Assembly (NCBI RefSeq): GCF_000143415.4
Contig: NW_003314290.1
Coordinates: forward strand, 425,470-489,469
DNA from: Selaginella moellendorffii
Lineage: Eukaryota > Streptophyta > Lycopodiopsida > Selaginellales > Selaginellaceae
DNA length: 64,000 nt
Direction of reading: 5' to 3'
Numbering within the stretch: position 1 is the first letter of the stretch; every line of letters starts with the position of its first letter. Positions 21,973 through 34,900 of this stretch are shown here, in pieces. A program made the position numbers and the translations under genes. Under the pieces are notes generated by a model. It saw only the letters and a program-made list of their open reading frames with translations. It was not told where the DNA came from and did no database searches.

Positions 21973-24900
21973 ATGGGTTGCGTTTGTGGGAAAGATAGTA
22001 GCTCCGGAGCATTCGGGAATGCCAATTCCGGCCTCCTCACGAACTTTAACAGCTCTAAGGCTCCCAAGGAGGGCTTCGTGATGGTGGATGACTTGAGCGG
22101 GGATTTGAGTGATGATGGTGGGGATAAGCTGGGAGTTTCTGATGCGGACATTGGGCTGCCGAGGCTAGCAAGGCTCTCTAGTCAGTATCTTCCTGCCAGT
22201 GGCTGTAAGATTACGCAGGTTCCAGATGGCAATTTCGAGCTCCGGTTCTCGTTCCTCTCGCAGAGGGGCTACTATCCGGAGGCTTTGGACAAGGCCAACC
22301 AAGACAGTTTTTGTGTACATACTCACTTCGGGAAGAATCCCAACGACCATTTTTTCGGCGTGTTTGATGGCCACGGCGAGTTTGGTGCTGAGTGCTCGCA
22401 GTTCACGAAGAAACACTTGTGTGAGAATCTGCTCAAGCATGGCTGCTTCACCGCTGACGTTGTCCAGGCCTATCAGTCGGCTTTTATCACCACGAATCTC
22501 CAGCTCCACCGCTCTCAGGTTGACGACTCCATGAGTGGTACCACGGCTATAACAGTTCTTGTCCGGGGGAAGACTCTGTACGTTGCAAATGTTGGTGATT
22601 CCAGAGCCGTGCTTGCTGAGAGGATCAACGGTAAGCTGACTGCGGTAGATCTTTCGAGTGACCAGACTCCTTTCAGGACTGATGAGTGCGAAAGGGTCAA
22701 AACGTGTGGAGCTAGAGTGCTCACACTGGACCAACTTGAGGGCCTGAAGAGTCCTGCTTTACAGTGCTGGGGTGGGGAGGAGGACGACGATGGGGATCCT
22801 CCCCGCTTGTGGGTGGCAAATGGAATGTACCCGGGGACAGCTTTTACAAGAAGCATAGGTGACACAGTTGCTGAACGGATTGGAGTGATTGCCGTGCCGG
22901 AGGTGGCATCTTTCGAGATCAATGGTACGCATCCCTTCTTCGTCCTCGCAAGCGATGGCGTGTTTGAGTTCCTCTCAAGCCAGGATGTTGTCGACATGGT
23001 AAGCCGTAGTGATGGTTGGAGACTAGCATTCTTAATCTAATGGCATTCGGATTTTCAGGTAGCGAAACACAAGGATCCACGTGATGCATGTGCGGCGATT
23101 GTAGCTGAATCATACCGTTTATGGTTGCAGTATGAGACCCGTACTGATGATATCACAATCATTGTTGTGAACATTGACGGCTTGGAAGAGGTACAAGCTT
23201 ACTTTATTTGTGTGTGCATTTATGACTTCTCTTCTTCTGTCGCAGGAGAATCACAATCAAAATGCGGTTTTCCACTGTAAAGGTGCTGAGCTCCCGTTTA
23301 AGCCGCGGGATTACAGTGAACCCGCAGAGCAGGTGCGTCCAGCGAGCCATGAAGTGTCTGCTGCAAAGCTGCGAGCAATTGAAGCTTCTCTAGAGCATCA
23401 AACAGAATGGGTGCCGCCGTCTGAGCAGCAGATAAAAACCGATGAAGAGAAGGTTTGCTCGTCTTATTTGTAAGCTGGTGTAAAAGCTTGACTCTGGTTA
23501 AGACTTCAGGCGCGAATCAAGCATGCTTTACAGGGCAACTTTCTCTTTCACAATCTCACAGAGAAACAATGGGAAACGCTGTACAATTGTTTTGAAAAAG
23601 TACAAGTTCAACCTGGAAAGATTATAATTCGTCAGGTAGATCATCCCGTAATCATAGAGTGTTTACGAGAAATGCTTCTATCAACAGGGGGCCGAAGACG
23701 ATCACTTCTACATCGTTGAAAGCGGCAAGTTTGACGTGTTGGTGGCTCAGGTAAAAGTTAAACGCGATAAAACAATTCTGGCATAACCGGCCAACGTGCA
23801 GGATGAAAATCAAAGCGAAGATGACTTGGGAACAATTGTGAACCAGTACACTGCTTACAATAGCCCTTGTTTTGGAGAGCTGGCATTGATGTAAGTCGCT
23901 TTCTCGAGCATTTCATATTTTTTACTCAACACTTTGGATGCTTATGCAGGTATAATAAGCCCCGTCAGGCGTCTATTCGCGCTGTTACCGAAGGTACACT
24001 GTGGATGCTGGGTCGAGAAGCATTTAGAGGTTTACTGTCGATGAACACTCGAAGATCCGCACTGAAACATCTGCGGGCTGTAGAAGTCCTTGCGACGTTG
24101 AATATAGCGCAGCTTGTCCGTCTCGCCGATTCATTATCGGAAGTTAGCTTTCAGGACGGGGCAGTGATAGCACAGAAGGTACAGTGACATTAGGTGTAAC
24201 CAACGAGATACTGAGTCGTTTGTTTTCTTACGCAGGGCGCTGAAATCTCTACTTTTTATCTCTTACGGAAAGGTTTTGTTGATGTAAAGCACCATGGAGC
24301 TTTAGAAAATCTGACCGATAGAAAGGGTGAGGGGGATTACTTTGGCGAATGGGTGCTACGGGGTGAGCCTTCACGTTCTTTGACCGCAGTTGCAGTTGGT
24401 GATGTTGAGTGCTGGGCTATAAGCAGGGAAACTCTCGAGAAAGCTGTTGGCCAGCTGGACCGAGTCATCGAAGACAACATGAAGTATGGTGCTCTCGCTG
24501 CTCGGTGTGTCTGCGCTCTAACATTTACGTTTTCAGGCTGCGGGAGAAGATACTCTCTTTGAGAAAGCAGCAATCTGCAAAGCTGGAGACTCTGTCGATA
24601 ACTAGTGATTTAGGAGACTTGGTAAGTTTGTACGAGTCTACAGCTTTTGCAATTTAAAAAGTACGACGTCCACATGCAGGAATGGCAAGAAACTGTATAC
24701 ACGACAGATTGCTGCGAGGTTGGGCTGGTTAGTTTAAAGAAAACAGGTAATGCTACAGTTCGTGTGTTTTTTTTGTTCCTTTTACTTCATGCGTTGTCTC
24801 TCTTTGAAGAGCAGGACAGGTTTTTAGCATGAAGCGTTATCCCTTGGAAGTTATCAAAGCACTCGGAAGGGAGTCCCAAGTACTGCAGGAAAAGATTCTG

Positions 24901-25934
24901 TTTCAAGACTTGAGCCCGTCTTTGTACGTGCCGCAAGTGGTATGCACTTCTGCGGATGAGAGGTACGCTGCAATGCTTCTCAATTGCGCGTTGGGGGGGC
25001 CGCTGTCCCTGATATTGAACACGCCGCTCTCGGAAGACTCTGCCCGGTTTATTGGTGCTTCTGTCGCCATGGCGATTGACTCTATGCATAAGGTACATTT
25101 TGGTTTCTTGTTGGAAATTCTTTTCCATTGATTCATTGCTTCGAGTCCAGGATGGAGTTGTTTACCGTGGAGTATCTCCAGATATGCTTATGCTGGATAG
25201 AAAAGGACGACTACAGGTGACTAACTCTCCTCTCTTTTTCCTTGTGTATCTTACCAATTTATTTTCTGTCATGGTGACGTGCAGCTTGCTGATTTTCGGT
25301 TTGGCAAAAAGCTGTTAGACGAACGAGCTTACACTATCTGCGGCATGGCTGATTTTCTCGCCCCCGAGATTATCAGAGGTCAAGGTCACGGCTTTGGTGC
25401 TGACTGGTAAGAACAAGCGTTGTTTTTTCATGCTTTTTCTCGGCAAATGTGTATGATATTTCTTTCAGGTGGGCTTTGGGAGTGCTCTTGTATTACATGG
25501 TACAGAACGAGCTGCCGTTCGGATCGTGGCGAGACAGCGAGCTGGACATTTACAGCAAGATTGCCGGTAGGCAGCTAGTCTTCCCTTCCACTTTCAGCGG
25601 CGAACTCGTTGACTTGATCGACAAGGTATTCATTGATTCATTTATTCCAAGCCCAGTAACTTCTTTGTGTTTATTTCTCCAGCTGCTGGTCGTGGACGTC
25701 TCCCAGAGGCTCGGCAGCCGAGGCATGGAGGAGATCAAGGCCCAGCCGTGGTTCGCCGGCCTCGACTGGGAGGCGCTGCTCGAGTGCCGCACGGACGTGC
25801 CTTTCGAGGTGTTAAGTCGGCTCCAGTCGGCATTGAAGACGTCACGGGCGGACGACAGCCATCATCTGCTCATCAGTCCCTCGGCTACATCCGAAGAGTC
25901 GAGCACTGCGCCGCAGTGGCTGGAGAACTGGTAG
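21973..25934 (+). CDS. PP2C phosphatase / cyclic-nucleotide-binding / protein kinase fusion (plant PKG type)
   Basis: Fifteen exons starting 21973-22998, 23059-23190, 23246-23452, 23510-23635, 23688-23750, 23802-23890, 23950-24178, 24236-24483, 24537-24621, 24680-24746, 24815-25092, 25151-25216, 25285-25406, 25469-25625 and ending 25683-25934; 1048 residues. The N-terminus MGCVCGK suits myristoylation and palmitoylation. PP2C domain (about 90-400) has metal-binding DGHGEFG and GDSRAVL. Two cNMP-binding domains follow ([18 protein letters not shown] near 545; DYFGEW near 660). The AGC-like kinase domain (about 735-1010) keeps the FSMKRY Lys and the APEI and ADWWALG segments, but the HRD loop reads YRGVSPDM and DFG reads DFRFG. 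The same architecture occurs in Arabidopsis At2g20050 and a rice homologue described as a cGMP-dependent kinase/phosphatase. Confidence 0.95.
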
Positions 25935-25943
25935 AGTGGCGCA

Positions 25944-26047
25944 GGAAAGCTTTCAGCAATCACAACTCGCAGGGCCTGGAGTGGTGGAGTAGCGAGGAAA
26001 GCTTTCAGCAATCACAACTCGCAGGGCCTGGAGTGGTGGAGTAGCGA
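25944..26047. repeat. Tandem repeat, 2 x 52 bp, just after the PP2C-kinase stop codon
   Basis: Two essentially identical 52-bp units (25944-25995 and 25996-26047), each starting GGAAAGCTTTCAGC and ending GGAGTAGCGA. They lie in the predicted 3'UTR. Confidence 0.95.
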
Positions 26048-26252
26048 GCAAAATCCTTTCAAGCTCCAGGCAGAGCTCTACCTCTCGCCAGCTTTGGCAG
26101 ACTCGCGGCGATCCAGACACAAGAGAGACAAAGAGGATAAAGAGCTCGTAAGTTTCTCGATGGAACGGGAGAGGCGTATGTTCTTCGGCCGGTCACTCTT
26201 TCCGTGCTTAAAGCCTAAAGGTGTGGAAATAAACTCGGGTTATGTGTTTAAG

Positions 26253-26334
26253 GTGGATGTGCCGGAGTGGTTATCGGGCATGACTCGAAATCATGTGGGC
26301 TTTGCCCGCGCAGGTTCGAATCCTGCCATCCACG
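26253..26334 (+). tRNA. tRNA-Ser (CGA)
   Basis: An 82-nt cloverleaf with a seven-pair acceptor stem (GTGGATG with CATCCAC), a five-base-type long variable arm (GTGGGC...GCCCGC), a T arm with GGTTCGAATCC (B box) and an anticodon stem ATGA/TCAT with loop CTCGAAA, giving anticodon CGA for UCG. A TTTTT pol III stop follows within 15 nt. Confidence 0.96.
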
Positions 26335-26704
26335 AGTTTGTGTTTTTCTAAACCATTATTTTGCTGGTGATCTCCCACTTTTATCTGTCAGAGACGAATT
26401 CAGCCCTTGCAACTTGCGAGCAAACACTTGCATGCAGAGACAAATGCGTGTGGCCGCCGCGTGAGAGAGATCGAAAAAGTCAAAGGAATCGAACAAAGTC
26501 GTGTCGTATCGTATCATCGCCATGTACATCAAAGCTTGACAAAATATGATGCCCAAAAGCACAAGGGAAAAGAAGCTCTAGAAAGTAAAAGAGAGAGTTC
26601 TAAGGATTGGATCGCAGGTTGTGAGCACTCAATCGTTTCCTCGTCCTCGCCACCCGTGCGTCGAGAGAAAAAAAGAGAGAAAAGAAAGAGGAAAAGAAGA
26701 AGGC

Positions 26705-27007
26705 TCAAGATCTTGCCTTTCGAAACCTGTTCTTGAGCCAGCTGAAAACACCGCCTCCCCTCGACGACGAAGACTTTGCCGAGGACTTTGCACTGGTGCG
26801 ATGGTGGTGCTGACGGTGGCGATCGTCGTCGCTGTCCGGGGCCATGATCGTCTTCTTGGTGATCCCATCGCCCTTTCCGCCCCTGGTGTTGCTACTGCTA
26901 AATCTCTGCGCCGGCTCCACCGGGTTGTTAAGTCCAAGCGTGTCGGCCCAGCTCCGGCCTGACGATCCCTGCCTCCTGATCGACACCCCCCGGCTGAGAG
27001 AAGCCAT
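26705..27007 (-). CDS. Small basic protein, MAPK-substrate-like family, member A
   Basis: 100 residues in one exon, starting MASLSRGVSIRRQGSSGRSW and ending in a basic amphipathic SWLKNRFRKARS. The start RGVSxRRQGSSGxSW resembles the plant family of At1g80180-type MAP-kinase substrates (MAGLQRS..FRRQGSSGxxW). The middle is low complexity and His/Ser-rich. The function in those plants is poorly known, and the family assignment here rests on the N-terminal motif only. Three intact relatives lie at 42485, 44661 and 45415, each near a tRNA-Ser(CGA). Confidence 0.72.
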   Translation of the reverse strand: MASLSRGVSIRRQGSSGRSWADTLGLNNPVEPAQRFSSSNTRGGKGDGITKKTIMAPDSDDDRHRQHHHRTSAKSSAKSSSSRGGGVFSWLKNRFRKARS

Positions 27008-28910
27008 CACCGACGACGGCGACGTTGATTCCTGGTGGTGATCCACAGCTGCGTGGAGAGAATTCACTGCCTGAGGTGGCGTTGCGGTGGAGTCGAGTTC
27101 GTGATCTTGGTGCTGGCCTGCGAATGCGAAAGAAAACTCAGCAAAAGGATAAAATCAATCGCAACTCAAACTCCGAGGAAGAACAAACCGACCAGGAGAA
27201 AGCATTTCAATTCTCTCCCAGAAGCCAGTAAGCACAAGAAAAAGGGAGGGGGGGAAGAGAGAGAGAGAGAGAGGAAACAAAGAAGAAACCATACCTAGTA
27301 GATTCACTACGAACGCTGCTTCTCTCTCGGCAAAAAACGAAAGAACACCCAACTCCACAAAGGAGGAGAGAAATTTAAGCAAAGCACAAGGAGAGGAAGT
27401 CCCGCGGTCCCTGACAAGGAAAGAGAGGTCTGAGCCGCTGGAGCGCGAGTTAAATCGGCCCCACGGTACCGACAATCGCTGCCATCGCCGTTGCGTTGAC
27501 GCACAGGACAAGACTTGCGCCCAAATCTAAAACCCACCTCGTCGCGATCGATTGAATGCTCCCTTGCTCGTGTCTTGCCGCGGAGAAAGAATCAATCAAC
27601 GCTCGCCGCGGTCGCGATTGCCTAAGAGGTAAAGTAGGTCTTTTGCCGCAGTAAACATGGTTAAAATTCCGAATTGTCGAGGAAAATGTAAAAGAAATAT
27701 AATTAAAATAGAACCTAAGATAAAAAGTGGTTTAAGTTTTTCTTATAATAAATTATGTGAAGAGGCTAACCAAGTATTAAACATAGCAAAGGTGAATTAT
27801 AAAGACTCTTGAATTTATCATTTTAGTGCAAGTATAGATGGATGCATGATGCTCATTTTGGAAACCATGGCAGAAATAGTTGACAGTAATATCGTAGCAT
27901 GGCTATAATTTTAAGTGGTTTTTAATTAAATTTTATAAAAGTAAGTGTAGCTAGTCTTTGGCTCTAATAATGGCTGAAACCAATTCACAATAAACACAAT
28001 TTTGAAATTAGATTTTTATGACCATGATGAATTTCTTTATGTAATTTGAGATTGACAATTGATTTATATATATATTTAATTAATTATAACTTTAATAAAT
28101 GGTTTAATTTTTTAAAATTTACTACAAAATGTAAAACTTGTGATTCATTGTATTGGAGAGAACAATAGTAATTTTTAAAAATAATATTCTGTAAGCACAA
28201 ATATATGGATAAAACCCTTCTTCTACAAAATTATTTTTATGTTGTATATAACATTCCAAAAAGTAGAAATTTATAACATGACTAACTTTACTTATAAATA
28301 TATATGATTGTATCAATTTTTTGGTTTGCTTAAACAAATCTGTAAGGGTAGTGGATATACCAAGAATATTCTTGGAAATTCTACGATATTCTACCATCTA
28401 AGGGTTGTTATTCATTTAGATTAATCTTGTGTTTATAAATTACAAACATGCTTATAATTATAAACTTTATTTCATCATTTGGATTAATAAGAAGGAATAA
28501 CACCACTATTACGCAAACTAAGCATTGCTACATGCAACACGTAACAAATTATTAGTACTATAAATTAAATTATATAGTATTATTGTTAATTTTTTTTGTG
28601 ACTATAAGATCAAAATATGAAAATTAAGATACTAAATACTTATATAATAAAAAATATTTATCAAAAATAAAATTTTAATTTAATTTATATATTTTTATTT
28701 AATATAAATAATAGAGTGTGCTTAGCTAAGAATAAATAAAAAAGAATAGGTTTCAATTGTTTTAGTAATAAATAAAAGAACAAAAACTAAATAAAACTTT
28801 ATATTTAATTTTAAAGATAATCAAAATCTAAAATTTCATTATAATAAGATGTTAGTTTTACTACTTATATAAATTTTCCCGTGATAACTTAGTTTTTATC
28901 AAATATATAT
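27008..28910. other. 5' flank of family member A passing into AT-rich DNA
   Basis: 27008-27560 resembles 42840-43230 upstream of member B, including an ACTGGCTTCT-type stretch and a GA-rich tract at 27246-27275, so it is promoter/5'UTR. From 27650 the DNA becomes very AT-rich with no coding signal on either strand. Confidence 0.5.
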
Positions 28911-29085
28911 TGTGAGTGCTTGGAATATGAAAAGGGAATATAGAAAATGTGCATATCAATTAGCCCAAAACCCTAGCTTATATACAGGAATAAGTGGTCC
29001 AGATTGAAACCAATCTGACAGCTACCAAAATCTCATTATGATAATATTAGTATATGGCATTGTAGTTGTACACTTGGCCCTCACA
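28911..29085 (+). mobile_element. 175-bp LTR-like element, copy 1
   Basis: Begins TGTGAGTGC and ends GGCCCTCACA (TG...CA with a six-base inverted end TGTGAG/CTCACA). It contains a TATATA-type box followed by a CTAGGGTTTT-type motif read in reverse. ATAT flanks both ends, consistent with a short target duplication. Together with the inverted copy at 29132-29298 it forms a long imperfect palindrome. Confidence 0.7.
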
Positions 29086-29131
29086 ATATCTATTACTTTG
29101 TAATATCAAAAATAATATTTTTATATACTAT

Positions 29132-29298
29132 TGTAAGGTGTATAATTACAATGCCGTATACTATTATTAGCATAATGGGATTTTGGTAGATGTCAAATTT
29201 GTTTCAATCCAAACCACTTGCTCTTGTATATAAGCTAGGGTTTTTTGGCTAATTAATATATACATTTCTGTATTCTATTTTAATATTATACACTCACA
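29132..29298 (-). mobile_element. 175-bp LTR-like element, copy 2 (inverted to copy 1)
   Basis: Aligns to the reverse complement of copy 1 throughout, with a few short deletions at its left end. The 46-bp AT-rich spacer makes the pair a foldback structure about 390 bp long. There is no matching target duplication for this copy alone. Confidence 0.7.
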
Positions 29299-30134
29299 TT
29301 GGTGGAGATGAAGAGTAGTTGTGATTGTCTCTAAAAAATGCTTGGATTTGGAATTTTGTTTTAAATCTAGATTTTACATTGTCTAGATCTCCCTTTTCTT
29401 ATAGCTTTTCTCAATTTTTATATTTTTTTTTTGTTCTTTCCTTTTTGTTCATCTTCATAGTAGAGTAGTAGCCTTCTCTTTCTTTGACTTTAGAGCAAAA
29501 ACTGATGCAATTGCTTAATGCTATGTAGTTGCAGTTGAAGAATTAGACTTAGTTGATAGCAGCATATAATACAATGTTTTTTGCATTTACTACCAATCCT
29601 TGAGTCCGACTGGATGTTTTCTATAGGAATCATAGGGATGATGTGTACCATTGGTTCAATCACTTCATAATGATTCCCATATATCATTCTTGGGATGATG
29701 TTTAGCATTTGTGTGAATTTTCCATATGTCTTCAAAAGATAGCACTACAATGGTATAATGGTTTGAGCATAGCCACTCCTAAAGATTGAAGCATTCTCCT
29801 AGATGTTTTCAAATGCACATTTGGACATGCTAACAATTCCGATAATGCCCTCTTAAAGATTGGAGCATTTTCTTAAATGTTTTCAAATGCATATTTGGAC
29901 ATGCCAACAATTCTGATGATGCTTTCCAATAATTATATTGTCTTCGTCAAAGGTTATGCAATTTGGCATTCTGTTTCAAAGGCTTTTACTTTGTGTAGAG
30001 TCAAATATGTTAAAATGGATCAAGTTGGGAATGTTATACTTATCACTTTGTCAAAATCATGTACGACTTATGTATGCATTTGGTCCAGCCACCCTTGACA
30101 ATGTTGTTCGTTTAACACAATGCTATGAGACATT
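29299..30134. other. AT-rich DNA with possible retroelement gag remnant
   Basis: Mostly AT-rich. 29770-29840 and 29860-29930 contain a short imperfect direct repeat (GATTGAAGCATT... against GATTGGAGCATT...). Around 30050-30130 one frame reads LMYAFGPATLDNVVRLTQCYE, reminiscent of the end of a gypsy gag domain (inference, weak). The big LTR element is inserted right after this at 30135. Confidence 0.35.
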
Positions 30135-31978
30135 TGTAAGTGACTAAATTTTTCCATTTTACTTTAGTCACTTAACCACACCTCCGACCACTTGGAGGAG
30201 TCTCACTCACAACCTTCTTAAGTCCAATTCAGGACTTGGGACTTGCTAGTCCCAAGAATGGCATCCATGCCACTCCTCCCTTGCACTTGGTCCAAGTGCT
30301 CCACGTGTCTAGTCCCAAGACCGATACCCAAAGGTACCACTGACATATTGGCCTGTTACGCTAAGGCCATGCCCATTCACCTTTGCCGCACTGGTGGGTC
30401 CAATACCACTTGCATCACCATCTCGTCTCTCCAAGACTAGGCCATCTATCCACAAGTGATTATCCCAGATCCACTCCTTAGCATCCTTAGGATGCCCACA
30501 GACATGGGGAATAGCCTTCCCCAACATCCCTTTGTCAGTTCCTGCCAAGTCCCTTTTCCGTCAATGGCCATGTTCACCAACACTGCCACTAGATCAAGGC
30601 CCGCAGGCCCGGCCACTAAGTCCCATTGTCCTCTGGGACTTCCTCACCATGTGACCGTATCCATAGTAACTACACTAGAGGATTGCTCCTCCTCCTTTCC
30701 CCCATTTGGGACTTCGGGACAACATTTTGGAACACCGTGGCCCTACGTGAGCTCCGTGGGTACTCTCCCCACCTTCCGCCTTTAGGTGCTCTAGCCATGG
30801 GCTTAGAGCGAGGTTCCGTTGAGCCACACCAGGTATCCAAGTAGGTAGTGCCACCCACACTTGGACTGGGAGCATCGGCCAGTCGATCTCCCGGGGGAAC
30901 TAGAGCCGGCTCTTGAACACTTCACCAAGCTACCCTGCTTGTCAGTCCGTATTCACTCTAGTCTTGGACTTCCCAGTGGTCAATTCATCACCCAACACTG
31001 GGTCTGGCCTTCCTGGGCCAAACTGGCCTTTCCTGGCCAAACTGGCCTTTCCTGGCCAAACTGGCTCCACTGCAGTCCTCCCCCTTACTATACTTTTGGA
31101 GCTCACCAAACCCCTCAGGGTCTAGGAGACGAACGCTTTGGGCTTTCACCCTCTTAGACTCGAACATGGACTCGGATTTGGACTTGGACTCGGACTCGGA
31201 CTCGGGCTCGGGCTCGGTCTCGGCCTCGGCCTCGGTCTCGGTCTCGGTCCCAATCTCGGTCTCGATCTCAGTCCCGGTCTTGGTCCCGGTCTCGGTCTCG
31301 ACTTCGGACTCCATCTTGGGTCCATCTCGGACTCCACCTCGGGTCCATCTCGGACTCCATCTCGGGTCCATCTCGGACTCCACCTCAGGTCCATCTCGGA
31401 CTCCACCTCGGGTCCATCTCAGACTCCATCTCGGACTCCACCTCGGGTCCATCTCGGACTCCACCTCGGGTCCATCTCGGACTCCATCTCGGGTCCATCT
31501 CGGGTCCATCTCGGACTCCATCTCGGATCCATCTCGGACTCCATCTCGGGTCCATTTCGGACTCCATCTCGGACTCCATCTCGAGTCCGTTTCGGGTCCA
31601 TCTCGGACTCTGTCTCGGGTCCGTCTCGGACTCAATCTCGGATCCATCTCGGGTCCACCTCGGACTCCACCTCGGACTCCATCTCGGGGTCCTCTCGGAC
31701 TCCACTTCGGACTCCAACTCAAGTCCATCTCGGGTCCATCTCGAACACTTCCACGTGTCATGTATTGGTCCTTTTGGGTCCCTTTTTGGATCCTCGCTTA
31801 TTGCTCGCTTCGTGCTCATTCCTTGAGCACTTCGTTGGGAGTTCCACTCCCACTCTCGACCTTTTCAAGTCGGAGCTTTTAGTCCAAATGTGTTACGCTC
31901 GTTTGGCTTTCACTTCGGCCACTACCACGTGGCACCCTTTCGGCTCCACTTTTGGGCCTAGGGATTTTGTGTCTCACA
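30135..31978 (-). repeat. 3' LTR of the element (left copy, 1844 bp)
   Basis: Complete LTR. Its first half (30135-31140) is nearly identical to 35901-36892, and its second half to 38712-39524. Confidence 0.88.
31159..31740. repeat. LTR-internal minisatellite of CTCGGA-type 6-mers and ATCTCGGACTCC-type units
   Basis: First about 150 bp of CTCGGN hexamers, then about 430 bp of 12-15-bp units such as CATCTCGGACTC and CATCTCGGGTC. Because the units are multiples of three and lack stops, several frames stay open on both strands and give meaningless Leu-Gly, Ser-Asp or Arg-Asp-Gly polymers. Equivalent tracts occur in the solo LTR (about 37425-37705) and in the right LTR (38718-39290). Confidence 0.92.
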
Positions 31979-34900
31979 ACTCCACCACTCATAGATGAAG
32001 TTCGATGTCCTCATCGAACGATAAACTATTTTATAAAGTAATACCAACTTGTATTACCATTTCCATCTTTGGCCCCTCGCCAATATTCGTCAATGGTCTG
32101 ATATTGAAGGCTCATCATGCCTTCCCCATCCTCTAAGGAGTGTAGTCTCTCCAACTTAAAGACTGATTGGACCACTTGTGGTGGTTCTCTCCTTTTTACT
32201 GGTTTAGTTCTCACTAAACTTGTTAGAGACACCTTCTCTAACTCAATCCCACTACTCATTCTCGAATGGTCTCACTTTCCATCAATATAACCCTTTGCAC
32301 TTTGGAACCTTTTAATTTTGACTTCTCAGAGTCAATTTCCTAGGTGTTTAGGCACCATCATCCTCTCTTCAATATCGTGCCACCCTTGGCACTAAGTTCT
32401 AGCTATCGTAATTCGTGCTAGGGTTGTCCATGGCCCTATCATTTGGCTACTTTACCACTCCATCCCTTGGAGCTTCCCCCTTCGCCAAATCGGAGCAATT
32501 GGGAATCTATCCTTGGAAACACATTGCTTTCTAATAATCTGTTAGCATCCAACACATTAGTGTTCTTGGACTAACTTTGCCATTTGACTTCTATCCCATG
32601 ATTCCCGTGGCCCTTTTCTTAGCCACTAGTTTTTTGCTCCTATCCTTGATTGTTGCACCACGCAACACAGGATCGTCACCTCCATTCTCGAGGTATTCTT
32701 TCAATTCCATAGTAAAGACTTTGCTTTGCCAAGTCCAAAGGGTATTCACCCCTAGTACGTCTCCTTAGCATTTTCTGCTATGGGCTCTATTATGGCCCAA
32801 CTTTGAGACCCTCCGATAGATCTTTTATAAAGACTACTTTCGTCGGACTTATTATGCCATCGCATTGACAACTCATTTCCCTTAGGTGTTCCTCCCACTT
32901 GGTCACCTTGACCAAGCCACACCATCATCAATAGTTCTAATCAACACTTTAAATTTGGAACTTTATCCCTTAACCTCACAAGGACCTTGTCCTTGTTTTA
33001 GCCATAAGATCACATAGTGATCTAACCTTGGCACCTTAACAGGTTTGCCAATACATACTAGGTCTTCCAGACCTTTAAGTTGTTCACTATGACCCCAGGG
33101 GCATCCCCCACACTTGGCGGTGCACCCAAGCCAGCCCTTTCGGCCAAGGGTCCATAACAACTGAGACTAGGTGTCCCCGTCTCATTCACCACGACCTTGG
33201 TGCCACTTGGACCAAAGTGTTCAAATTAGATATGCTGAGCTTTCACACTAAGCAATCCAACCGTGTATCACGACTCCGAGGCATCCCTCGTTTGGCGGTG
33301 TGCCCAAATCAATCTCTCCACTGAGAGTCCATGACCACCGAAATATGAGTGTCCTCATATTCCAAACCATCACCACGCCCTAGTGATTTGGGACTCGAAC
33401 CCAAGCACTAGAGGGTCGGAACTCGAACCCAACCTCTGTATATGCATCTACGGATGGCATCACACCGGATGCCTGGCGTGACTCCCCACACCGGTGCACC
33501 AACTTATATTCAAAGCGCGCTACAGATCACAACTTAGGAACCTAGTTCCCCCGCACTGCCAAGTCCTCTCACTTGACAAGTCTGTGATCATGCATGGACT
33601 CCTCCATGCTCGGCCCCATGGCCCACCCTTTTTGAAGTTATCACCTTCAACTAGGGCATTTGTTCCCCCGACTTGCCAATCTCTTAGCAAGTCCTCCGAC
33701 CACTGTAATATAGTTCCTGCATAAGCGTGAAAGTTCTTGGCCATCGGCTTTCGTTCAAAGCCCTCTTTTTGAACACTTGGGGACTACTTCCCTAACCTTG
33801 ATAGCTTTGCCTCACGGCAAGCTTCAAAACCGCGCTTCTGCTGCGCCACTTTGATTTCGTGCATTTCATGAACCATTTACACTTGGCCTTTCTAGGTACT
33901 AAGCTACCTAGAATCGTCTTTAGAAACCTTGAAGCAACTTTGTCCCTTAGCTTGCTAAGGCCTCCCTTTTCGCAAGCTTTATAGTTGCCATATAGTCTAA
34001 CATGGACAATTCCATATTTTAGACTCTCCATGGCATCACAGTTGTTAGCAACAACATCCTCAAACACCCTCTTGATTCTCCACTCCCAACTTGCATAACC
34101 ACCGTTGGATATGCCCTTCGATTTCTATGGTTCAATTCCATCCCAATACTACTTGCCTTTTGGCCCTATATGTTTCCTTTGGTTATTCTCCTCAAGACTA
34201 GGAGGATAGCTTTGCACATTTTACTATGCCTTAGCAAGTATTCTTAGGGATGAACCTACCCGATAACCTAGGGAGTGGTTCCTCAATCTTGGGCATGCTC
34301 ACCTTATAATCCCACACATTGGGACTAATGTTGCTGCTTTTGGGCCTTTACATGCCCATCACTAGCCTTGCCAGAATTCCATTTTTGGCTTTGTCTAATT
34401 TGGGTAGACAGTCTTCTCCTATCTCCACAACCTTGGACATCTGGATAACATCTACTATCCATCATTTGCTAGGGACTTAGTCCTTTGGGCCTTATCTATT
34501 GCCCTTGCGACACGAAACACCACCTCCTGGTGTTTTAGAGTGTTTGGGTGTCCCAATAATGGCCTCCTGACAATGAGCATTCCCGTTTACGACATTGACT
34601 TACTATATCACAACATAAGCAATTTATCCCCCGTAAGGGTATATTTAACTTCCTTATGCCATTAAGAAGTCTTGGGTAGCTACCTTCTACCCATTTAACC
34701 AATTATCTTGCACCTCTCGCTTAGTTGCCCCATAGTTGTCAAGTCCTACAACTCATTGCTTGGTGCTTCCACACCTCCATCATTATCTGGGTCACCACAC
34801 TCCAACTGCATGCCTTCCAGCTTAGGCCATGCCATTCCCACTTCCGTTGGGATTCCCTTGGCAAGGGGTTCTTATGAACCCACCATCATAACCTCCAGGT

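Noticed and set aside
28911-29298. Foldback as a DNA-transposon MITE
   Set aside because: The halves each match independent 175-bp copies at 41.7 and 42.0 kb with TG...CA ends, so two LTR-like copies in opposite orientation explain it better.
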